NCBI GenBank assembly: GCA_002343445.1
Contig: DDSP01000007.1
Coordinates: forward strand, 5,856-18,573
DNA from: Chthonomonas sp. UBA2387
GTDB taxonomy: Bacteria; Armatimonadota; Fimbriimonadia; Fimbriimonadales; Fimbriimonadaceae
Reading direction: 5' to 3'
DNA: 12,718 nucleotides
Shown here: positions 6,965 through 12,718 of the stretch, in pieces
Layout: each line of letters opens with the position of its first letter
Numbering within the stretch: the stretch's first letter is position 1
Made by a program: the position numbers and the translations under genes
The notes under the pieces: model-generated
Told to the model about the DNA's origin: nothing
Databases searched by the model: none
Seen by the model: only the letters and a program-made list of their open reading frames with translations

Positions 6965-8239
6965 ATGTGGCTTCCGCTGATTCTGGCGACGCTCGCCCTC
7001 CAACCCGACGCAACCGCCTATGTCGGCGCGCGTTTGATCCCTGTCGAGGGCCCCGAGATCGCCGATGGCGTGATGGTGGTTTCGGGAGGCAGGATCGCAG
7101 CGATCGGAGACCGGAGCACGCCGATCCCGCAAGGCGCGAAGGTCGTCACCCTCGCGGGCAAGGTGGTCATGCCCGGCTTGGTGGACCTGCACAGCCACGT
7201 CGGCGGACCGGGCGGAGGCGACCAAAGCGGCGCGATCCAGCCCGACGCACGCGCCATGGACTCCATCAATCCCGCCGACCCCGGCTTTCGGCGCGTGACC
7301 TCGGGCGGGCTGACGACGCTCAACGTGATGCCCGGCTCGGGCCACCTGATGAGCGGGCAGACGATCTATGTGAAGCCGCGCAAGGGCGTCCGCATTCTGA
7401 AGGACATGCTGGTTCGGGACGGCAACGGGTGGGCGACGGGCGGCATGAAGATGGCCAACGGCACGAACCCCATCGGCGGGGCCAATCGACCCGGCAACCG
7501 CAGCCGCGCCCACGCGATGGTGCGGCAGCACTTCCTCAAGGCGCTGGAGTACAAAGCCCAACTCGAAGCCGCCAAGTCCGACCCGACGAAAGCGCCCAAG
7601 CGGGACCTCGGCATGGAGGCGATGGTCGAAGTGCTGGAAGGCAAGCGCGTCGTCCACCACCACACCCACCGCGCCGACGACATCGTCAAGGTGCTCCAAC
7701 TCAAGGAGGAGTTCGGCTTCAAGGTGGTGCTCCACCACTGCACCGAGGCTCGGTTCGTCGCGAGCGAGATCGCCAAGGCGGGCGTCCCGTGCAGCCTGAC
7801 CTATGTGGACGCCCCGGGCGGGAAACTTGAGGCCGTGAACGTGGACTTCAGCAACGCGGCCGAACTCGCGCGGGCCGGGGTTTCGGTCGGCTTCAACACC
7901 GACGACGGCATCACCGATTCGCGGTTCTTCATCCGCAACGCCGCGATGGCCATGCGCTACGGCTTGCCGCGCGACGAGGCGCTGAGATCCCTGACGATCA
8001 ACCCCGCGAAGCACATCGAACTCGACCACCGCATCGGTTCGCTCAAGGCGGGCAAAGACGCCGACTTCATCGTGCTCGACGGCGACCCGTTCAGCGTGTA
8101 CACCCGCGTCCAACAGACATACATCGAAGGGCTCAAGGTGTTCGATTTCGGAGACCCCGCCGACCGGAAGTTCGCCCTCGGGGGCGAGGGCTCGAGAGGC
8201 AACGGGACGATCCACCTGTGCTGCGCGGAGGCCGACTAG
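6965..8239 (+). CDS. Exported metal-dependent amidohydrolase (imidazolonepropionase-like), metal site intact
   Basis: The 424-residue product starts with a short hydrophobic segment, MWLPLILATLALQPDA, that looks like a signal peptide or N-terminal anchor. The amidohydrolase small beta-domain (residues about 18-70, with IAAIG and KVVMPGLVD) precedes the metal-binding barrel. Candidate ligands are VDLHSHVG (H76, H78), HHHTHRADD (H231-H235), VVLHHCTEA (H257, H258) and FNTDDG (D313), and the C-terminal GSLKAGKDADFIVLDGDP is typical of the superfamily. Related proteins hydrolyse cyclic amides or dipeptides; the substrate is unknown. ATG 6965 was chosen over the TTG at 6929 because that TTG is part of the promoter and the hydrophobic leader begins here. 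It is followed after 2 bp by a degenerate paralogue. Confidence 0.88.
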   Translation: MWLPLILATLALQPDATAYVGARLIPVEGPEIADGVMVVSGGRIAAIGDRSTPIPQGAKVVTLAGKVVMPGLVDLHSHVGGPGGGDQSGAIQPDARAMDSINPADPGFRRVTSGGLTTLNVMPGSGHLMSGQTIYVKPRKGVRILKDMLVRDGNGWATGGMKMANGTNPIGGANRPGNRSRAHAMVRQHFLKALEYKAQLEAAKSDPTKAPKRDLGMEAMVEVLEGKRVVHHHTHRADDIVKVLQLKEEFGFKVVLHHCTEARFVASEIAKAGVPCSLTYVDAPGGKLEAVNVDFSNAAELARAGVSVGFNTDDGITDSRFFIRNAAMAMRYGLPRDEALRSLTINPAKHIELDHRIGSLKAGKDADFIVLDGDPFSVYTRVQQTYIEGLKVFDFGDPADRKFALGGEGSRGNGTIHLCCAEAD

Positions 8240-8241
8240 CC

Positions 8242-9414
8242 ATGAAACGACTCTCCTGGATTCCGTTGTTGCTGCCCGCTCTGGCGGCCTGCCAAGTCGT
8301 CGCCATCCGCGCCGAGCGGCTGTATCCCGTCTCGGGTCCGATGATCGCGAACGGGGTGGTCGTTGTGCGCGGCGGAGTGATCGAGGCCGTCGGACCCGCC
8401 GCCGAAGTGACAATCCCCGAGGGTGCCCAGGTGCTCACGTGCAAAGTCGCGACGCCGGGCTTGGTGGACGTGCGGGCGTCGGTGGGTGTTTCCGGCATGC
8501 TGAACGTCCCCGGCCACGACCAAGACCAGATCGAGCGCTCCAGCGCCATGCAGCCCGAGCTGCGGGCCGAGGACGCCTACAACCCGAGCGAACCGCTGAT
8601 CCGCTACGTGCGGTCGTTCGGCGTGACCACGGTCCACTCGGGCCACATCCCGGGGATGCTCATCAGCGGCCAGACGGCCGTGTTCAAGACTTCAGATGGC
8701 ACGGCTCGCGAGGTGCTGCTCAAGGCGGGCACTGCGATTTCGGCCACGCTGGGTCCCGATGCCCTCGGCTCGCCCAATCCGGGGACCCGCGCCAAGCAGA
8801 TGGCCTTGCTTCGGCAGACGCTCACCGACGTCCGGGACGCCAAGCCGGGAGGGACTGCGAACCTGCGGAACGAGGCCCTCGCACGCGTCCTCGCCGGGGA
8901 GGTGCCGTTGTTGGTGACGGCGCACAAGGCTCAAGACATCCTGCTGGCGTTGCGGCTGGGCGAAGAGTTCGGGATACGCATCTGGCTCGACGGCGCGAGC
9001 GAGGCGTATCTCGTGCTGAACGAGATCAAGGCGGCCAAGGTGCCCGTGCTGCTCCACCCGACGATGTTCCGGCCCGATGGGGACGCGCGCGAACTGCGGC
9101 TGGACACGGCCAAGGTGCTCCACGAGGCGGGACTCCCGTTTGCGATTCAAAGCGGGTTCGAGGGCTACGTGCCCAAGACACGCGTGGTGCTGTTCGAGGC
9201 GGCTATGGCGGCGGCGAACGGGTTGCCTTTCGAGGCGGCGTTGCGCTCGATCACGCTTGGCGCGGCCGAAATCCTCGGCCTCTCCGACCGCATCGGCAGC
9301 CTGCAACCCGGCCGGGATGCCGACATCGCGATGTTCGACGGCGACCCGTTCGAGTACCAGACGCGTTGCGTGGGTGTGTTGGTGGGTGGAAAGCCGTATC
9401 CGGGCGAGGGCTAG
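8242..9414 (+). CDS. Amidohydrolase-fold putative pseudoenzyme, predicted lipoprotein
   Basis: The 390-residue product aligns along nearly its whole length with the preceding amidohydrolase (matching blocks at PGLVD, EEFG, NGLPFEAALRSIT and DRIGSLQPGRDADIAMFDGDPF). Most metal ligands are gone, however. The HxH motif is replaced by VDVRASVG (R78, S80), the LHHCTEA position reads WLDGASEA (residues 248-255), and the NTDDG aspartate region reads QSGFEG (303-308). Only a histidine in TAHKAQD (H228) remains near its expected place. The N-terminus MKRLSWIPLLLPALAAC ends in a lipobox-like LAAC (C17), so lipid anchoring is likely. The frame is intact with good codon use, so it is probably a maintained non-catalytic partner rather than a decaying gene. 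The start lies 2 bp after the upstream stop, suggesting coupling and perhaps complex formation. Confidence 0.87.
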   Translation: MKRLSWIPLLLPALAACQVVAIRAERLYPVSGPMIANGVVVVRGGVIEAVGPAAEVTIPEGAQVLTCKVATPGLVDVRASVGVSGMLNVPGHDQDQIERSSAMQPELRAEDAYNPSEPLIRYVRSFGVTTVHSGHIPGMLISGQTAVFKTSDGTAREVLLKAGTAISATLGPDALGSPNPGTRAKQMALLRQTLTDVRDAKPGGTANLRNEALARVLAGEVPLLVTAHKAQDILLALRLGEEFGIRIWLDGASEAYLVLNEIKAAKVPVLLHPTMFRPDGDARELRLDTAKVLHEAGLPFAIQSGFEGYVPKTRVVLFEAAMAAANGLPFEAALRSITLGAAEILGLSDRIGSLQPGRDADIAMFDGDPFEYQTRCVGVLVGGKPYPGEG

Positions 9415-9418
9415 AGAA

Positions 9419-9446
9419 TTGGAGGGACCCGCTCCGTCGGGTCCCT
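9419..9446 (+). repeat. 28-nt hairpin repeat, left copy (possible terminator)
   Basis: This element starts TTGGAGGG, 4 nt after the stop of the lipoprotein gene. It forms a perfect 9-bp stem, AGGGACCCG (9423-9431) with CGGGTCCCT (9438-9446), around the loop CTCCGT. No T-tract follows, so if it ends transcription it is not a classic intrinsic terminator. An inverted relative lies at 9636-9663; the two match at 23 of 28 positions. Confidence 0.7.
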
Positions 9447-9635
9447 GCTTGGAACTGCTTGGTCGGGCTGAAGAGAGCGGCGGGAAGGTGTTCGACAAGC
9501 GGCCCGGGTTCCGTGCCGCTCGTCTCGAAGCCGACGCGACCGCTTGGTCCGCTTCGACGCCTCGGTCGACTGCGTCGCCCGAGGGCTCAGCGTGACGGGC
9601 CAACTTGCTGCCCAGGTCCCCTGGCTTCGGCCTCT
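9447..9635. other. Non-coding spacer between the two repeat copies
   Basis: No supported gene lies here. The spacer is rich in short palindromes, including TCGAAGC (9525-9531) with GCTTCGA (9551-9557), a strong hairpin at 9560-9584, and a short direct repeat TGCTTGG (9446-9452 and 9456-9462). Open frames crossing it are by-products of high GC and have no recognisable domain. Confidence 0.4.
9560..9584. repeat. Strong hairpin in the convergent intergenic region
   Basis: CCTCGG (9560-9565) pairs with CCGAGG (9579-9584). After one T/C mismatch, CGAC (9567-9570) pairs with GTCG (9574-9577) around a TGC triloop. This gives ten base pairs with a single mismatch. It could act as a bidirectional terminator or as part of a structured repeat element; no T-tract is present. 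Confidence 0.5.
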
Positions 9636-9663
9636 TGGGTCGCGACGGAGCGCGCCCCTCCAA
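9636..9663 (-). repeat. 28-nt hairpin repeat, right copy (inverted)
   Basis: Read on the minus strand it begins TTGGAGGG directly after the stop codon of the M42 peptidase gene. Arms GGGTCGCG (9637-9644) and CGCGCCCC (9651-9658) pair with one mismatch around the loop ACGGAG, the complement of the left copy's loop. Relative to the left copy, one stem pair changes from C-G to G-C on both arms, which supports selection for structure. Confidence 0.7.
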
Positions 9664-10683
9664 CTAGAGCATCAGAAGCAACGCAGCGGTCAGTCGCGCG
9701 AGGGCGTCTACGGCATCGGCGTGCATGATCTCGCAGCCGTGGCTGTTCTCCATCGGAATGCCGAGGGTGATCGGGCGGGCGCAAAGGCCGCGCGCCGCCG
9801 CGCACGAGGCGTCGCTGCCTCCTCGCGAGAGCGCTTGGAATTGCAGACCCGTCCCTGCCTCGCGAGCGGCTGCCTCGACCAAACGGATGTCCGACGGGCG
9901 GATCGCCGCGAACGAATCGGACACCCATAGGGCCGGCGTGGCGTCGAGCGTGATCGGCGCGTCGGGCACGAGCGGCGCGAGTTCGAGTGCGATGCACACG
10001 TCCGGCTGGAGCCGTTGCATCAGGTACTGCGCCCCCTCGCCTCCCACTTCTTCGGCCACGGTCGCGGCAAACAGGACGGGAAGCTCCTGCCCGCGCAACG
10101 CGCCCAAGGCGAGTATCATGGCCGCCAGGTCGGCGCGGTCGTCGAGGAACGGCCCCGAGACCAACGAATTGCCAAGCGGTGTCAAGGTGCGGCGGCTGCG
10201 CCCCAACGCCACGCGCGTCCCGGGCCGCACGCCCGCGCCGATAAGTTGGCGCAGGTTGTAGCCCGTGAGCACCTTCGCATTGCCCCAGCCCAGGCCGCTC
10301 GCCTCGACCGAGCGCGCCGCGCTGGTGGGGTCCTCCGAGTGGATCGAGCCGAACGAGAGGATGCCCGCGATGCCGCCTTCGGGTGTCATGACCTCGACGG
10401 GCCCCTCGCCGAGCTTCCAGGGGTGCAGCCCGCCCATGGGTGCCACGAGGATGCCGCCCTCGGGGTCCATACCGCGCACGATCATCGCGATTTCGTCCAG
10501 GTGGGCGGTGACGACGATCCTCGGGTCGGGTCCGAGCGGCACGAGCAGATTGCCTTTGGCGTCGGTCTCGGCGGCGTAGCCGAGGGCGCGGACATGCTCG
10601 GCCACGCGGTCGCGCACGGCGTCTTCCTGGCCGGGCGGCCCGGGCAACGCGATGAGTTCGCGGACGAGGTCGAGGCTGTTCAT
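9664..10683 (-). CDS. M42-type (glutamyl/deblocking) aminopeptidase-like metallopeptidase
   Basis: The 339-residue product matches the M42 family of co-catalytic metallo-aminopeptidases. Likely metal and catalytic residues are VTAHLDEIAM (H61, D63), GPFLDDRADLAAM (D181, D182), ATVAEEVGGEGA (E211, E212), ALELAP (E234, where an aspartate is usual) and IPMENSHGCEIMH (H315). LIALPGPPGQED (10-21) is the usual N-terminal signature. M42 enzymes form dodecameric shells that trim peptides in the cytoplasm; specificity cannot be told here. I chose the ATG at 10683 because it gives the family N-terminus; a GTG at 10746 would add 21 residues unlike the family. It lies 108 bp behind queF on the same strand. 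On the minus strand TATCGT at 10702-10697 could be a -10, but no -35 is visible. Confidence 0.88.
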   Translation of the reverse strand: MNSLDLVRELIALPGPPGQEDAVRDRVAEHVRALGYAAETDAKGNLLVPLGPDPRIVVTAHLDEIAMIVRGMDPEGGILVAPMGGLHPWKLGEGPVEVMTPEGGIAGILSFGSIHSEDPTSAARSVEASGLGWGNAKVLTGYNLRQLIGAGVRPGTRVALGRSRRTLTPLGNSLVSGPFLDDRADLAAMILALGALRGQELPVLFAATVAEEVGGEGAQYLMQRLQPDVCIALELAPLVPDAPITLDATPALWVSDSFAAIRPSDIRLVEAAAREAGTGLQFQALSRGGSDASCAAARGLCARPITLGIPMENSHGCEIMHADAVDALARLTAALLLML

Positions 10684-10791
10684 GCTTGTGCTGGCACGAT
10701 ACCCCTTGGCCCGAGGGTCGGTGGGGTACGTCGAGTCCTCGGCCACCCTAGTGTCAGCGGTGATCGCAGACTTGGAGCCCGTCTCCCGCGA
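10684..10791. other. Gap between queF and the peptidase gene
   Basis: This 108-bp stretch has no supported gene. On its queF side it holds most of the hairpin at 10761-10794. On the peptidase side only a possible -10-like TATCGT is seen, so whether the peptidase is transcribed separately is unclear. Confidence 0.35.
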
Positions 10792-10794
10792 TCA
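10761..10794. terminator. Hairpin overlapping the queF stop codon (possible terminator)
   Basis: TGATCGC (10761-10767) pairs perfectly with GCGATCA (10788-10794), which contains the queF stop. Inside it, AGAC (10768-10771) pairs with GTCT (10781-10784), leaving a 3-nt CCC bulge and a 9-nt loop. No T-run follows on the minus strand. It may end or attenuate the infB-queF transcript, or protect its 3' end. Confidence 0.35.
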
Positions 10795-11136
10795 GGGCTC
10801 GGGGCCGGTTTCGGCGACGACCACCGACGTGATCCCGCCGCGCACGTTGAACTCGCCCGTGACGCGCATCCAGCGGGGCTCGCACGAACCCGCGAGGTCG
10901 TCCAGAATAGCGTTCGTCAGCGCCTCGAAGAAGATTCCCCGGTCGCGGAACGAGTAGAAGTAGAACTTGAGCGACTTCAGCTCGATGCAACGTTGGTCGG
11001 GGACGTATTCGACGTGGATCGTGGCGAAGTCGGGCTGGCCCGTCTTGGGGCACAGGCTCGTGAACTCCGGGCACGTGTGCTTGATCCGGTAGTTTCGTTG
11101 CGGGTTCGGGTTCGGAAAAGTCTCGACGCTCGCCAT
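10792..11136 (-). CDS. queF: NADPH-dependent 7-cyano-7-deazaguanine (preQ0) reductase, short type
   Basis: The 114-residue product is a unimodular QueF, which reduces the preQ0 nitrile to the preQ1 amine in queuosine synthesis for tRNA wobble modification. Visible marks are the nucleophile Cys29 in CPEFTSLCPKTGQPD, with Asp36 seven residues later; the QueF motif ELKSLKFYFYSFRDRG (52-67); FFEALTN (69-75); and EFNVRGGI (95-102). The family often has His-Glu where this protein has Phe70-Glu71. Aromatic substitutions at that histidine may occur in other homologues, so the enzyme is probably still active. The start ATG at 11136 lies 4 bp behind the infB stop without a clear ribosome site, so translation is probably coupled to infB. 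No other que genes are in the window. Confidence 0.93.
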   Translation of the reverse strand: MASVETFPNPNPQRNYRIKHTCPEFTSLCPKTGQPDFATIHVEYVPDQRCIELKSLKFYFYSFRDRGIFFEALTNAILDDLAGSCEPRWMRVTGEFNVRGGITSVVVAETGPEP

Positions 11137-11140
11137 GGGT

Positions 11141-12718
11141 TTAGTCGTTGATCTGGACCATCTCGAACGCCTCGACCTTGTCGCCTTCGGCGAACCCTTC
11201 CCAGCCCTCGAAGGTCAGGCCGCATTCGAAGCCTTGGGTGACCTCGCGCACGTCGTCCTTCAGGTGGCGGAGCGTGTTGACTTCGCCTTCGTAGACGAGT
11301 TCCTTGCCCCGGTAAACGCGGCACTTGGCGTTTCGCGTGACCTTGCCATCGCTGACGTAGCAGCCGGCGATGACGCCCTTGCGCGAGAACGCGAACCGGA
11401 CGCGGATCTCGACCGTGCCGAGATACTGCTCTTCGAACTTGGGTTCGAGCATGCCCTTGACGGCCTTCTCGATGTCCTCGATCAGTTCGTAGATGATGTT
11501 GTAGGTGCGGATTTCGACCTTGCGCCGCTCGGCTTCCTTCCGCGCGCCGCCTTCGGGCTTGACGTTGAAGCCGACGACGATTGCGTTGGCCGCATTGGCC
11601 AGCAGAATGTCGTTTTCGGTGATGGTGCCTACGGCGGAGTGGATGACGCGCACTTGCACCTCGTCGCTTTCGATTTTCTCCAGAAGTCCGCGCACCGCCT
11701 CGACGGACCCGTGGACGTCCGCCTTGACGACCAGGTTGAGTTCCTTCATCTCGCCCTGGTTGAGCATGTCCCGGATGCCGCGCAGGGTCATCTTGGGCTT
11801 GGCGCCGCGCGCCATCTCTTCGCTTCGGGCGGCCGTCTTGCGGCTTTCGGCGAGTTCTCGCGCGCGCCGCTCGTTCTTCTCGACTTCCACCGAGTCGCCA
11901 GCTTGGGGCACTTCGGCGAGGCCCAGGACTTCGACGGGCGTGCTTGGGCCAGCGGCCTCGATTTTTTGGCCCGCGTGATCGGTCATGGCCTTGATGCGGC
12001 CGAAGGTCTGGCCGACGACGATGGTGTCGCTTTGGTGGAGCGTGCCCGACTTGACCAGGACCGTGGCCACGGGTCCGCGCCCGCGTTCGAGCTTGGCTTC
12101 GATGACGACTCCGTGGAGTTCGCCCTTGGGGTCGGCGGTGAGCTGGAGCACTTCGGCTTGCAGCAGGATCATCTCCAGCAGCTGCGGGATGCCTTCGCCG
12201 GTGTGCGCCGAAACATTGCACGTGATCGTGTCGCCGCCGAAGGCCTCCGGGACCACCTCGTGGTTCGTGAGCTGTTGCAGCACCCGCTCGGGACGGGCGT
12301 CGGGCTTGTCGCACTTGTTGACCGCGACGATGATGGGCACCTTGGCGTTCTTGGCGTGGGCAATGGCCTCGATGGTCTGCGGCATGATGCCGTCGTCGGC
12401 GGCGACGACGAGGATCGCGATGTCGGTGACCTGCGCGCCTCGGGCGCGCATTTCGGTGAACGCGGCGTGGCCCGGAGTGTCGAGGAACGTGATCGTGCCT
12501 TCGGGCAGGTTGACCTGATAGGCGCCGATATGCTGCGTGATGCCGCCGAACTCCTTGTCGACGACGTTGGCCTTGCGGATGTAGTCGAGCAGCGAAGTCT
12601 TGCCGTGGTCCACATGCCCCATGACCGTGACCACCGGCGCGCGCGGCTCGAGCGCAACGTCCTTCTGATCGACCGTGCTCTCGTCGAGGAACGCGTCGGG
12701 GTCGTCGAGCTTGGCGGC
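11141..12718 (-). CDS. infB: Translation initiation factor IF-2, C-terminal part (5' end outside window)
   Basis: The visible 525 residues cover the G domain through the C-terminal domain of IF-2, the GTPase that places fMet-tRNA on the 30S subunit and promotes 70S joining. The reading frame stays open to the window edge, so the N-terminal region is missing. Residues before the G domain read AAKLDDPDAFLDESTV..., then PVVTVMGHVDHGKT holds the P-loop (G1, residues 34-41). DTPGH (G3, 80-84), NKCD (G4, 134-137) and SAH (G5, 170-172) follow. The end has the family pattern GFECGLTFEGWEGFAEGDKVEAFE. An internal GTG at 12634 is not a likely start because conserved sequence extends upstream of it. queF follows after 4 bp, so infB is the upstream gene of this operon as seen here. 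Confidence 0.97.
   Translation of the reverse strand, partial: AAKLDDPDAFLDESTVDQKDVALEPRAPVVTVMGHVDHGKTSLLDYIRKANVVDKEFGGITQHIGAYQVNLPEGTITFLDTPGHAAFTEMRARGAQVTDIAILVVAADDGIMPQTIEAIAHAKNAKVPIIVAVNKCDKPDARPERVLQQLTNHEVVPEAFGGDTITCNVSAHTGEGIPQLLEMILLQAEVLQLTADPKGELHGVVIEAKLERGRGPVATVLVKSGTLHQSDTIVVGQTFGRIKAMTDHAGQKIEAAGPSTPVEVLGLAEVPQAGDSVEVEKNERRARELAESRKTAARSEEMARGAKPKMTLRGIRDMLNQGEMKELNLVVKADVHGSVEAVRGLLEKIESDEVQVRVIHSAVGTITENDILLANAANAIVVGFNVKPEGGARKEAERRKVEIRTYNIIYELIEDIEKAVKGMLEPKFEEQYLGTVEIRVRFAFSRKGVIAGCYVSDGKVTRNAKCRVYRGKELVYEGEVNTLRHLKDDVREVTQGFECGLTFEGWEGFAEGDKVEAFEMVQIND

Noticed and set aside
6410..8413. 667-codon minus-strand open frame
   Set aside because: It is antisense to the deacetylase and amidohydrolase genes, Arg/Ala/His-rich without family features; a GC-driven shadow.
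8242..9414. Second amidohydrolase as a decaying pseudogene
   Set aside because: The frame is intact over its full length, codon use is normal and a lipoprotein signal is kept, so loss of ligands looks like a functional change rather than decay.
8692..9663. Long minus-strand open frame (323 codons) through the second amidohydrolase and the intergenic repeat
   Set aside because: It is antisense to a well-supported gene, has no recognisable domain, and its start lies inside the hairpin repeat. High GC explains the open frame.
9415..9663. Inverted repeats as the ends of a small insertion element (MITE)
   Set aside because: Each repeat is itself a hairpin, no target-site duplication is visible at the borders, and no transposase is present; a REP/BIME-like or terminator role fits better.
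10015..11151. 378-codon plus-strand open frame over the peptidase and queF
   Set aside because: Both minus-strand genes have full catalytic motifs; this frame is Arg/Ala-rich shadow.
1..12718. CRISPR array, phage, toxin-antitoxin or defence system
   Set aside because: No regularly spaced repeats, no integrase, transposase, Cas, nuclease-helicase or toxin-like genes were seen. The only nuclease-like proteins (TatD and the AlkD-like protein) are housekeeping types.

Overview
The window is a GC-rich, gene-dense bacterial chromosome segment with short intergenic gaps and many overlapping stop/start codons. The most lineage-suggestive gene is a type IV prepilin-like protein at 4288-4968. Its N-terminus and the 'SNLSQIG...YMADYDE' stretch are typical of the DUF1559/H-X9-DG-like proteins abundant in Armatimonadota and Planctomycetota. 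With the high GC and the gene style, an Armatimonadota (Fimbriimonadia-like) source is my best guess. This is inference from remembered family resemblance, not a database result.

Layout from left to right. (a) 1-85 (-) is the N-terminal stub of an unrecognised gene, followed at 251-913 (-) by an AlkD-like HEAT-repeat protein. (b) 960-4218 (+) is a tight run: YebC/PmpR, a rhomboid protease with an extra C-terminal helical domain, a DUF374-type lysophospholipid acyltransferase and a TatD nuclease. They are joined by a 3-bp gap and by GTGA and ATGA overlaps. (c) 4288-6901 (+) is a prepilin-like protein, a TRZ/ATZ-type amidohydrolase (aminofutalosine-deaminase-like) and a ChbG/YdjC deacetylase, also overlapping. 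(d) 6965-9414 (+) is a two-gene unit of paralogous exported amidohydrolases. The first keeps the metal site and the second has lost most of it. (e) 9415-9663 is a convergent intergenic region bounded by two inverted copies of a 28-nt hairpin repeat, with a third hairpin between them. (f) 9664-12718 (-) holds an M42-type aminopeptidase, QueF and most of InfB (cut by the window edge). Transcription runs infB -> queF -> peptidase, with queF 4 bp behind infB.

Most genes are housekeeping: translation (InfB, YebC), tRNA queuosine synthesis (QueF), lipid acylation, nucleic-acid repair or turnover (AlkD-like, TatD) and peptide turnover (rhomboid, M42). Two start regions look like promoters for leaderless mRNAs, with a -10 hexamer ending 7 nt before the ATG: the alkD-like gene and the first exported amidohydrolase.

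I did not find a convincing new defence, mobile or RNA-guided system. The items best worth following are the enzyme/pseudoenzyme amidohydrolase pair, the structured 28-nt inverted repeat pair with a compensatory base change, and the overlapping divergent promoters between the alkD-like gene and yebC.
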